Below are positions 6,356 through 13,174 of a stretch of 13,174 nucleotides of DNA, piece after piece. This stretch comes from an uncultured Bryobacterales bacterium (GTDB lineage Bacteria > Acidobacteriota > Terriglobia > Bryobacterales > Bryobacteraceae): assembly GCA_937959285.1 (NCBI GenBank), contig CALGAR010000141.1, positions 1 to 13,174 of the forward strand, given 5' to 3'. A program made the translations under genes and the position numbers. The first letter of the stretch is position 1, and each line of letters begins with the position of its first letter. The notes beneath the pieces were generated by a model. It saw nothing but the letters and a program-made list of their open reading frames with translations. It had not been told where the DNA came from and did not search any database.

Positions 6356-7558
6356 ATGACTGATTCCTGCGATCACTACGAAAGTAAAATTTCACATTTG
6401 CTCGCAAGCACTGATCCCGACGAGAAGAGAAAAGCATATTGCACTTGCCTTCAACTCCTTCCTTGCAGTGAAGAAACAGCCGCGTGGCTCGGACCCCTGC
6501 TTATCAGGACGGGATTCGCATTAGAGCAACAGGGTTTTCACAGCGAAGCGCGCGAACTGTATGCTGCCGCCCGATACAGTGAGGAGGTGGCTGAGGACCT
6601 TCGTGCAAATGCGGCATATCGATGCGGGATTCTGCAGCAAATCGGCGGCGATTTGGAAGGGGCCATCGCCACCTATGAGGAAGTGGCGGCGCAGCACGCT
6701 TTCCCCTTAGTTCGTCAACTGGCTCAGTATCACCTGGCCTGCCTTCTGGTTCATACCGAACGCTTTCAAGACGCGATCCAGAGACTCGATTGCCTTCTCG
6801 CCGAAGAGATTCCGGCCGATCTGTCGGTAGCTCAACTGCAGCTCCTGCGCGCTATCTGCCTGATTAAACTTAACCGTGAGGCGGAGCTTCCAGAAGACCT
6901 GCTTGCTCTCCTGCCTGAGGCTGGCTCAAAGATTGGAGCGGGGACAGCGGGAATCTGGATGAATGCCGCGTTTCATTTCGAACAGCACGGCCAGCTCGAG
7001 CTGGCGAAGGAACTGTATGCCCGCCTCGCCGCGATGCAGGATGTGCCCGGTGAAGTCTTAACAAATCTGCACTTTCGGTTAGGTTTCGTGCTCGAATGCC
7101 TGGGCTACTACGATGAGAGCTGCACGGAGTACCAAAAGGCCGTCAATTCCCCGCACACCTTCACCACAGCTCAGGTTCAAGCTCGGTGGCATCTGGCGAA
7201 TCTCCTGTATCTCGCCGAATCCTACGATACCGCCTTTCATCATTTCGCCTGTCTCCGAAACGCCTCTGAGCTCACGCCCGAGCAGTGTGCCGACGTCGAG
7301 TTGAAGTACGGCATCTGCCTTTACAGGACCAATCAGCTCAGCGAGGCTAGGCGGCATCTGGAATGGTTCCGCCAGTGGGCAGAACAATCGGATTCAGACT
7401 TCGACTTGAAGGCAGACCTCGTGCTGGCGGAGTTATGCCAGCAGGAGAAGGATATTCACGGCGCCCGCGAATGCCTCACCCGAATCATCCACCACCCCGG
7501 TGCGGAGCAATTGATGAAGACGGCGGCCCTCAATTCGCTTGAGCGGTTGACGAGCTAG
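6356..7558 (+). CDS. Helical-repeat (TPR-like) protein of unknown function
   Basis: About 400 residues made almost wholly of paired helices of 33-40 residues, with TPR-type positions (small Ala/Gly at the packing sites, Tyr/Leu in helix A, final acidic or aromatic residue). Examples are YRCGILQQIGGDLEGAIATY, AQYHLACLLVHTERFQDAIQ, LHFRLGFVLECLGYYDESC, ARWHLANLLYLAESYDTAF and LKYGICLYRTNQLSEARRHL. I count about nine units. No signal peptide or membrane segment is visible, so it is probably a cytoplasmic protein-interaction scaffold. The start is either GTG 6338 or ATG 6356; the ATG is preceded by GGAG at a short 3-base spacing and gives the cleaner N-terminus. The first 40 residues hold several cysteines (CDHY, CTCLQLLPC). 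Divergent from gmd; its 3' end overlaps the next gene on the opposite strand by 29 bases. The partner is unknown. Confidence 0.8.
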   Translation: MTDSCDHYESKISHLLASTDPDEKRKAYCTCLQLLPCSEETAAWLGPLLIRTGFALEQQGFHSEARELYAAARYSEEVAEDLRANAAYRCGILQQIGGDLEGAIATYEEVAAQHAFPLVRQLAQYHLACLLVHTERFQDAIQRLDCLLAEEIPADLSVAQLQLLRAICLIKLNREAELPEDLLALLPEAGSKIGAGTAGIWMNAAFHFEQHGQLELAKELYARLAAMQDVPGEVLTNLHFRLGFVLECLGYYDESCTEYQKAVNSPHTFTTAQVQARWHLANLLYLAESYDTAFHHFACLRNASELTPEQCADVELKYGICLYRTNQLSEARRHLEWFRQWAEQSDSDFDLKADLVLAELCQQEKDIHGARECLTRIIHHPGAEQLMKTAALNSLERLTS

Positions 7559-9035
7559 CGGGCACCGGCTCAAGTCGGCAGATGGTTCCGTGCTGACTGC
7601 TTGGGCGCAGGGGCGGAAGGCGGAAGTGAATCCGAAAATACTCAGTCATTGGATCTCCGCACACCTGGCAGTACCGACGATCTTCGGGCGGAAAGCTCGC
7701 CCACAGCCGCTCAGCGACTTCCGACCTTGACGTTATAGCCCAAAGCGTCGGCAGGTAGCCGTGGCTCCTTTGATGAAACACGGAGATCCAGGTGTCCCAG
7801 TAGCTCCCGACAAGGTGTGTGCATCCCAGCGCTCGAATCGACTGCACCCGGGCGCCTGTGACACGGTCGATACGCCCAAGAGCAGCAGCGGGCGAAGACG
7901 CCCCGAATGCGTTCACAACCACGGCAAGGAGCAGAAGGGCGCAGCTCGTCGACGCAAGAGACGGAGAGCCTGTTGCTTTCTCTAGCCAACGAAACAGCGC
8001 AGACGCCAGCCAGCCGGTCATCACAAGGAGGATAAGAATCATTGACGTCGTCCAGTACCGTGCTTCGTGGTTGTTCATGGCAACCCAATCCAGGGCAGCC
8101 ATCGCCAACGCGAACGTGACTGCGAGAGCCAGGAAGACGGCGGCATCCGCCACGCGATAGTGGAGAGCGAAGGTCTTGCGACGGTGCTGAACTGCCATCG
8201 CCAGAAGCAGCAGTACGACCAGAACTGACATCCCAACGGGATGAAGAAACCATGTGAACGTATTTGAAGTCAGAAGATAAACGGCATTGGGGATTGTCGA
8301 AATCGGGGCGATTTTGAGTTCGGCGAGGCGCGGATAACGGCTTGCATGCCAGAAAACACCGGCGCCTGCCGCAAAGACCAGGGAGCAGCTAAGCAGCCGT
8401 AAGGTCAGACTGCGCCGGTAAGTACAATCGAGGACGGGAAGAAGCACTACAAGGCCGAGCGCCAAGGCAACGTGGGACAGGTTGATCCAGAAGGACAAGG
8501 CGAAGCAGATGCCCGCGATCGCACTGCGAAGAAAAAGCGGACCTCTTCGACTCCGAAAGAGCAGAGCCACGCCAACGAGTAGCGGCAGGAGAGAGATGAG
8601 GTACGGATGGGCAAGCGCCAGTACGTGAGCCGTTTGATGTGTCGGCCGCAGGACCAGGATGCAGCCGATGAGCGAAAGGGCAGCCACAGAAAGGTTGGGT
8701 GCGGTCAAGCCCGTACAGCGATGAAGAAACCATCCTTGAAAAACCACGGCGTTTGCGAATGCTGCCAGGATCATTATTTGCGTCTGGAACAGCAGGTTGT
8801 AGCGGTAATCGCTAATCCAGGAGGCCAGCCATGGCACGGGCATTCCGTAGCGGTTATCACCCCAGTAGTACGGGGTATAAACTTCTCGACTGATAAAGGC
8901 AAGAAGGAAGGAGTCACTATTGTGGTAGTCGTGAACCCAACTGAAGTTCACACAAAAAGCGCCGAACACAAAGGCCAAGATCAGGAGAAAAACGGGAAGT
9001 TTCGGGGAATCCATTAGGGTAGCGGTTACAATCAT
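7530..9035 (-). CDS. Polytopic membrane protein, unknown family (GT-C-like topology)
   Basis: 501 residues with about 10-12 hydrophobic segments from residue 13 to about 380, followed by a soluble tail of about 110 residues. The first extracytoplasmic loop after segment one carries HDYHNSDSF and YWGDNRYGMPVPW, with acidic residues where GT-C glycosyltransferases keep their catalytic Asp/Glu. This similarity is only topological. The tail contains CTHLVGSYWDTWISVF and a CxxC (456-459, CQVCG). The ATG at 9035 is chosen over the one at 9014 because AAGGA stands 5 bases before it. Its neighbours are a methyltransferase (divergent, 32-base gap) and the TPR gene (convergent). A role in transferring or modifying a surface glycan is plausible from topology and neighbourhood, but I do not recognise the family. 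Confidence 0.75.
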   Translation of the reverse strand: MIVTATLMDSPKLPVFLLILAFVFGAFCVNFSWVHDYHNSDSFLLAFISREVYTPYYWGDNRYGMPVPWLASWISDYRYNLLFQTQIMILAAFANAVVFQGWFLHRCTGLTAPNLSVAALSLIGCILVLRPTHQTAHVLALAHPYLISLLPLLVGVALLFRSRRGPLFLRSAIAGICFALSFWINLSHVALALGLVVLLPVLDCTYRRSLTLRLLSCSLVFAAGAGVFWHASRYPRLAELKIAPISTIPNAVYLLTSNTFTWFLHPVGMSVLVVLLLLAMAVQHRRKTFALHYRVADAAVFLALAVTFALAMAALDWVAMNNHEARYWTTSMILILLVMTGWLASALFRWLEKATGSPSLASTSCALLLLAVVVNAFGASSPAAALGRIDRVTGARVQSIRALGCTHLVGSYWDTWISVFHQRSHGYLPTLWAITSRSEVAERLWASFPPEDRRYCQVCGDPMTEYFRIHFRLPPLRPSSQHGTICRLEPVPASSSTAQAN

Positions 9036-9040
9036 ACAGA

Positions 9041-9045
9041 TCCTT
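9041..9045 (-). promoter_or_regulatory. Ribosome binding site deciding the start of the membrane protein
   Basis: AAGGA on the minus strand, 5 bases before the ATG at 9035. No comparable site precedes the alternative ATG at 9014. Confidence 0.6.
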
Positions 9046-9067
9046 AATAAGTAGCCTCATTCATCCT

Positions 9068-9877
9068 ATGAAATACAACAAGGTATGCAACCTGGAGGAC
9101 TGGTGCGACCAGACGCTCACCGCAACGATGCGTCGGGTTCTTCCTTATTTTCTCAAGGTTTATCCTGACTACCCTCAGGGCAAGCAGCACCGAAAACATT
9201 GGGAGTACGCACATGTTCTCAACGGGCTTGACCGACTTGGGGCGACCCATCAGCAATCTTTTGTGCTCTCCGTCGCCGGGGGGCACGAGGAGCCTGCCTT
9301 CGACCTCACCAATCGCGTCCGATGGGTGTTCGTCACAGACATCTACGGCACAGGTGGTTTTAAGGATCAGGAATCGAACATTACGATGCTGACGAACCCG
9401 GATGCCTTCGCGCGCTGCCCTTATAACCGGAACAGACTCGTCGTCGAGTATATGAACGCGCTCGACCTCCGATTTGAAGAGAACACTTTTGATGGGGTCC
9501 TTTGCTTAAGTTCAATCGAGCACTTCGGGGGTATCGAGGGGGCTCAAAGGAGCCTCGCGGAAATGAGACGGGTTCTCAAGCCCGGAGGGATCGCAGCCAT
9601 CACGACTGAATGCATCATTAACGGCGCAAGCGACCTCCATTTGCCTGGGCTGAGCCTCTTTGCCCCCACAACTCTCCTGAATTTGGCCCTTTCATCCGAT
9701 ATGGACCTCGTAGACGAGCCCGACCTGACGGCCAGTAGAGAGACTATTTCCACGGTGATGCCTCTTCAACGGGCGATTCAGCATGCGAATGAGAACCGGG
9801 ATGTATTTCCAATGGTGGCGCTCGAACTGGAGGGCCGTATCTTCACCTCAGCGGCTTTGTTTCTTCGCAAGCCGTAG
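9068..9877 (+). CDS. SAM-dependent methyltransferase (Methyltransf_11-like)
   Basis: 269 residues with a class I methyltransferase core: beta-1 region FVLSVAGGHEEPAF (65-78), an acidic end of beta-2 at VTDIYG (89-94), EYMNALDLRFEENTFDGVLC (127-146) with the motif-II/III 'D-L-x-F-x-x-x-x-F-D' pattern, SSIEHFGG (148-155) and AEMRRVLKPGGIAAITTE (164-181), the usual post-motif segment. Motif I is unusual: SVAGGHEE replaces the ordinary GxGxG. The substrate is not readable from sequence. Next to polysaccharide genes a sugar or lipid O-methyltransferase is possible. The ATG has no Shine-Dalgarno, and the gap to the divergent membrane-protein gene is only 32 bases, so its promoter must lie in or very near that gene. 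It ends 43 bases before the next gene, which may be co-transcribed. Confidence 0.88.
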   Translation: MKYNKVCNLEDWCDQTLTATMRRVLPYFLKVYPDYPQGKQHRKHWEYAHVLNGLDRLGATHQQSFVLSVAGGHEEPAFDLTNRVRWVFVTDIYGTGGFKDQESNITMLTNPDAFARCPYNRNRLVVEYMNALDLRFEENTFDGVLCLSSIEHFGGIEGAQRSLAEMRRVLKPGGIAAITTECIINGASDLHLPGLSLFAPTTLLNLALSSDMDLVDEPDLTASRETISTVMPLQRAIQHANENRDVFPMVALELEGRIFTSAALFLRKP

Positions 9878-9910
9878 AACCTTCGACCTTTATTCCAGCT
9901 AGTCCCTTCC

Positions 9911-9915
9911 GGAGG
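9911..9915 (+). promoter_or_regulatory. Ribosome binding site for the TTG start of the giant secreted protein
   Basis: GGAGG (extended GGAGGT) stands exactly 5 bases before the TTG at 9921, an ideal placement. It makes this unusual start codon convincing. Confidence 0.8.
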
Positions 9916-9920
9916 TCCGC

Positions 9921-12900
9921 TTGCATTCGCGTTTCGTGCATTTCCTGGCGACGCTTGCTGTCATCCTGACAATGCCCGGCGTCGCCCAAGAGCCAGCCAC
10001 TTCTCGCGGAGCACGGATCGCCAAAGGGTCTCTGCTACGCGCACCCCTTCCTGAAGGCACCGAGGTTGCTCGTATTGCCGCCTCGAACGGCACCGTCTGG
10101 TTTGCGGGATTCGACCGCACAGAAGAACCTCCGGAGGCGGTCGTGTACTCCTGGTCAGCTGCTGGCGTACGAAAGCTACAGCTGCCTTCGCTCGATGGAG
10201 CAGTACAATTTCTCGACTTGGCAGCAGACCGTAACGGAACGGCGCTGCTGGTGACCAGCGCGGGCGTCCTGCAACTGGACGAGGTGCAAGCCGGCTGGTT
10301 CGAGTCGCTCCAGGAAATCCGAGTACGAGGAGTAGCCGGAACTGACGGTTACTGGGCGATCGCAGACGGGGACAAAGTGTACTACCTCGCGGGACCCTTT
10401 GATCGGCTGGTCCGCAGGGAGGGAATTCGCGGTGAAGTGACTCACTGGGCGGCAACGGCCAGCGGAGAGCTCTGGCTTGCAGCACAGAGGGCGGGAAAGA
10501 GCGTACTTTATGAGGTTCGGCGCGAGCAAACCAACGTTACCGAGGTCGCCCTCCCGATTCTGGCCAGCGAACCGTCCCTCGTGACGGCACTGTTCGCCGA
10601 CTCTGCTGGCATGGTCTGGGTGTCGCTGGCAAATGGAACGTTGTTGCGGTACTCAGCCGGAGCCTTTGACAGGTATGACGAATCAACCGGCTACCCCAAC
10701 GTGGCCCTCTCGGCAATTGCCGAAGACCAGCTCGGAAACTACTATCTCTCCCCTTTCGCGAGCGATGAGGAGCCGACCCGCCTTTGGGGGATCCCGTCGA
10801 GCGCCAGGGCGCGGGTGCAGTTGGACTTCTTTCGATTTGAGATGGAAGGGTTTACGGGACAAATCCGGACATTATCGGCCGACCCGAGGGGAGGGCTTTG
10901 GGTAGCAATCGGAGCTGAAGGTGCTTATCGCCTGCAGGGCAGTAAGTCGCTGCCCTGGCCACGAGGCTGGGCACAGGACACCGAGAGAGCGACTGCCGGA
11001 ACCCAAGCAAAGGCCGTCGCACCGCAAGAGCGCTTCTCAACTGTCGCTTCCGGAATCGAGGGGATGACGGGCGGTAAATTCACGCTACTGAATAGCCTGA
11101 AGGGGCTTGTGAACGACGCCGTCAGCTCGATTGTCTCGGACAGTCAGGGGAACATTTACTTCACCACAGGCTACTCGCAGTTGGGTGGGTTGCCTCCCCT
11201 GCCCGGAGGAGGTGTAAGCAGGTGGGATCATCACACCATCACGAACTATACGACGGCGAATGGCTTGGCAAGTAATACCGTCCAGGCCAGCGCCTTCGAC
11301 GCCGCCAACAACGTCGTATGGTTTGGAACATCCAACGGACTCTCCCGATTCCATGTAGCGACGGGGACTTTCACCAATTTCCTTCCCGCTGTCCTCGTGA
11401 CGGACATCAAGGTGGATGGCTCCGGGAGTCTGTGGGTCGCTACGTGGGGGCACGGGCTGTACCGGATCACTGCGGCGACAGGAGCCATAGCGGCGCAGTT
11501 TACAGCCGCTACCACCGGTGGGCGCTTGGGAAGCAACAACGTAACATCGGTAGCACTCGATGGATTCGGGAATGTCTGGGTGGGCACAGATGGCGGAAGC
11601 CTCAGTTCGTACTCCATCGCAGGGAATACCTGGACGAACCACTCATCGTCGCTCTCGGCGATTGCAGGGAGCGCATCCGCGCGCGTGTTCCGGGTCGAAA
11701 CAGATCTTTCGAACAATGTTTGGATTGCAATTCCGTTCGCTGGCGTCGTCCGGCGATCCTCAGGCGGCGTTTACTCGAAATTCGACCGGTCAAGCACGCC
11801 GCCGCTCGGTGGCAATACCGACAACGTCATTTACGCCCTGCATAGGGACAGGTCCGGGAATCTGTGGTTTGGGTACGCCTACAATGGCGAAATCCCGAAA
11901 CCAGAGAAAGTCGGCGTGACCTTCCTCGCGGCTTCGCAAGTGAACGCCTCTGCGCCAGCCTTTGTTAACTACAGCGCCTCAGCCAACGGTTTCCCCTACA
12001 ACATCGTGATTTCCATCTACGGAGAAGACCAGTCCACAGTGTGGTTCGGGGGATCGGGCCAGGGGGTGTGGCGCCTTGGCGGCCCGTTCGACGCGCCTGG
12101 TTGGCCTCAGCGGTTGCAGGGTATGGTTTACCACTCCTCACCGGTACTCGCCGACCTGGACGGAGACCAGGACCTCGAGGTGATCGTCGGGGACACCGCC
12201 GGTTGGGTGTATGCATTCCGGCCCGACGGCTCTCTGTTTTGGAAGTACGACACGCGGAACGCAATTCCGGTTGGTACGCCAGCCGGCGCAATGACTATAC
12301 AATCCTCGCCTGCCGTCGCGGACGTCGACGGAGATGGGGAGCCGGAAGTTGTCGTAGGCTTAGGCGGACAGGCGCTGCCTGGAATTGGAGTCGGACAGGG
12401 CGGCGTCCTGATCCTCAACAGCTACGGCACGTTCAAGCGCATTCTGTACACGCAGGACATCACCGACTCAGCAAATCGAGGCGCGCCTCAGGATGGATTT
12501 CGCGAAGGCGTTCTGGCAACACCCGTCCTTGCGAATGTGGATGACGACCCGGAACCTGAAATCCTGGTTGGTGCTTTCGACAACTTCTTCTACGGCTGGA
12601 ACGCAGACGGAACAACGATATTCGCACGCGACAATGACGGTGACGGCCGGTTTGACGAGGATTTCCTGGGCGACTCTACGCCATACACGCCATTTGATTC
12701 TTCGGACGATTTTCCCGGAATCCGCCTGGTCGACGATGATGGCAATGGAGACATTGACGAAGGCCATCCAGCAGATGACGATGAGGACGGACTGATTGAT
12801 GAGGACTATCCGGAGTTTCCCTTCGATGCGACGGATACGCTGCTAACCGGCACAGTAGTTACCGATCTGCTCGGCAACGGCCAGCCCGCCATCATCTTCG

Positions 12901-13174
12901 GCACCGACTACTCCGGTACGCCGCCCTTTAGCCGGGGCGGCGTGTTACGAGTCCTGGACCGCACAGGTTCTCCTTTGCCAGGCTTTCCCAAGGGCAATCT
13001 GGAACAGGTGATCTGGTCGTCACCAGCGGTCGTTGACCTGGACGGCGATGGGAAGCTGGAGATCGTTCACGGCTCTGGATTGGACCTGAGCACTGTTGGC
13101 GACACGCCGGCAGATTCCCTGGTGGGACGTCTGGTCTACGCATGGAGAAACGACGGCTCGCCCTTTATTGCAGG
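9921..13174 (+). CDS. Giant secreted propeller / FG-GAP (VCBS) repeat protein, 3' end beyond window
   Basis: One frame stays open from TTG 9921 to the window edge: 1084 codons plus two bases, with no stop. Residues 1-22 form a signal peptide (HFLATLAVILTMPGVA, likely cut before QEP). From about 30 to 730 there are many propeller-blade motifs of the 'Gx(L/V)WxG' type: GMVWVSLANG, GGLWVAIGAEG, NNVVWFGTSNGLSRF, GSLWVATWGHGLYRI, GNVWVGTDGG (about 550), GNLWFGY and STVWFGGSGQGVW. This resembles the Reg_prop blades of hybrid two-component sensors, but here the protein is exported and no kinase is seen. From about 735 FG-GAP/VCBS repeats follow: DLDGDQDLEVIVGD (745), DVDGDGEPEVVVGL (801), NVDDDPEPEILVGA (872) and DLDGDGKLEIVHGS (1039). 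They are interrupted by an acidic loop cluster (904-965). The FG-GAP loops probably bind calcium. Likely a cell-surface or extracellular protein; adhesion or polymer binding is inference. The C-terminal anchoring signal is not visible. Confidence 0.9.
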   Translation, partial: MHSRFVHFLATLAVILTMPGVAQEPATSRGARIAKGSLLRAPLPEGTEVARIAASNGTVWFAGFDRTEEPPEAVVYSWSAAGVRKLQLPSLDGAVQFLDLAADRNGTALLVTSAGVLQLDEVQAGWFESLQEIRVRGVAGTDGYWAIADGDKVYYLAGPFDRLVRREGIRGEVTHWAATASGELWLAAQRAGKSVLYEVRREQTNVTEVALPILASEPSLVTALFADSAGMVWVSLANGTLLRYSAGAFDRYDESTGYPNVALSAIAEDQLGNYYLSPFASDEEPTRLWGIPSSARARVQLDFFRFEMEGFTGQIRTLSADPRGGLWVAIGAEGAYRLQGSKSLPWPRGWAQDTERATAGTQAKAVAPQERFSTVASGIEGMTGGKFTLLNSLKGLVNDAVSSIVSDSQGNIYFTTGYSQLGGLPPLPGGGVSRWDHHTITNYTTANGLASNTVQASAFDAANNVVWFGTSNGLSRFHVATGTFTNFLPAVLVTDIKVDGSGSLWVATWGHGLYRITAATGAIAAQFTAATTGGRLGSNNVTSVALDGFGNVWVGTDGGSLSSYSIAGNTWTNHSSSLSAIAGSASARVFRVETDLSNNVWIAIPFAGVVRRSSGGVYSKFDRSSTPPLGGNTDNVIYALHRDRSGNLWFGYAYNGEIPKPEKVGVTFLAASQVNASAPAFVNYSASANGFPYNIVISIYGEDQSTVWFGGSGQGVWRLGGPFDAPGWPQRLQGMVYHSSPVLADLDGDQDLEVIVGDTAGWVYAFRPDGSLFWKYDTRNAIPVGTPAGAMTIQSSPAVADVDGDGEPEVVVGLGGQALPGIGVGQGGVLILNSYGTFKRILYTQDITDSANRGAPQDGFREGVLATPVLANVDDDPEPEILVGAFDNFFYGWNADGTTIFARDNDGDGRFDEDFLGDSTPYTPFDSSDDFPGIRLVDDDGNGDIDEGHPADDDEDGLIDEDYPEFPFDATDTLLTGTVVTDLLGNGQPAIIFGTDYSGTPPFSRGGVLRVLDRTGSPLPGFPKGNLEQVIWSSPAVVDLDGDGKLEIVHGSGLDLSTVGDTPADSLVGRLVYAWRNDGSPFIA

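Noticed and set aside
7711..8253. Open frames of 180 codons (minus) and of 74-113 codons (plus, 7761-8160)
   Set aside because: They lie within the membrane-protein gene in other frames. Their translations are rich in Arg, Ser and Pro, typical of out-of-frame reading of GC-rich genes.
9961..10529. Minus-strand open frames of 117-174 codons
   Set aside because: They are antisense to the signal-peptide and propeller region of the long plus-strand gene, whose frame is supported by a Shine-Dalgarno, a signal peptide and repeat motifs.
11085..11919. Open frames on both strands of 119-185 codons
   Set aside because: Shadows of the propeller coding sequence. None has a domain or plausible start, while the main frame shows regular blade motifs throughout.
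1..13174. CRISPR array, tRNA or rRNA genes
   Set aside because: No regularly spaced direct repeats and no cloverleaf or rRNA-conserved stretches were found on reading either strand.

Overview
The window looks like a piece of a moderately GC-rich bacterial chromosome, Gram-negative in character. It carries an ABC-type surface-polysaccharide exporter, a DnaK with a typical bacterial C-terminal tail, and a secreted giant protein that joins a 'two-component-regulator-like' propeller to FG-GAP/VCBS calcium repeats. That last architecture, and the general gene style, would fit Acidobacteriota or a similar environmental phylum. This is an impression from protein style, not a measured assignment.

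Layout. (1) 68-1984, minus: dnaK, with a near-consensus sigma70-type promoter and a good Shine-Dalgarno. (2) About 2097-2849, plus: an orphan ModA-like molybdate-binding protein, divergent from dnaK. Its reading frame runs through the dnaK promoter and has no conventional start codon where one is expected. (3) 2850-3610: about 760 bases without an intact gene. On the minus strand it holds a decayed glycosyltransferase fragment and an adjoining coding-like fragment with an internal stop, followed by a stretch with only small inverted repeats. (4) 3611-6204, minus: a tight operon, transcribed in the order gmd (GDP-mannose 4,6-dehydratase), wzm (ABC-2 permease), wzt (ABC ATPase), with gaps of 5 and 6 bases. 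(5) 6205-6355: a divergent control region with a perfect TATAAT on the gmd side and a 10-bp perfect palindrome at the predicted transcript start. (6) 6356-7558, plus: a helical-repeat (TPR-like) protein. (7) 7530-9035, minus: a polytopic membrane protein of no recognised family, whose end overlaps the end of the TPR gene. (8) 9068-9877, plus: a SAM-dependent methyltransferase. (9) 9921 to the window edge, plus: a very long secreted protein (at least 1084 codons, unfinished) with N-terminal propeller blades, then FG-GAP repeats and a cluster of acidic calcium-type loops.

How the genes may work together: gmd makes GDP-4-keto-6-deoxy-D-mannose, the precursor of GDP-D-rhamnose, GDP-fucose and GDP-perosamine. 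Wzm/Wzt export a finished, lipid-linked polysaccharide across the inner membrane. The membrane protein and methyltransferase are plausible, but unproven, partners in sugar transfer or capping. The decayed glycosyltransferase next to the exporter suggests that the polysaccharide locus has been rearranged or partly lost here. dnaK and modA look like unrelated neighbours. No tRNA, rRNA, CRISPR array or intact mobile element was seen.
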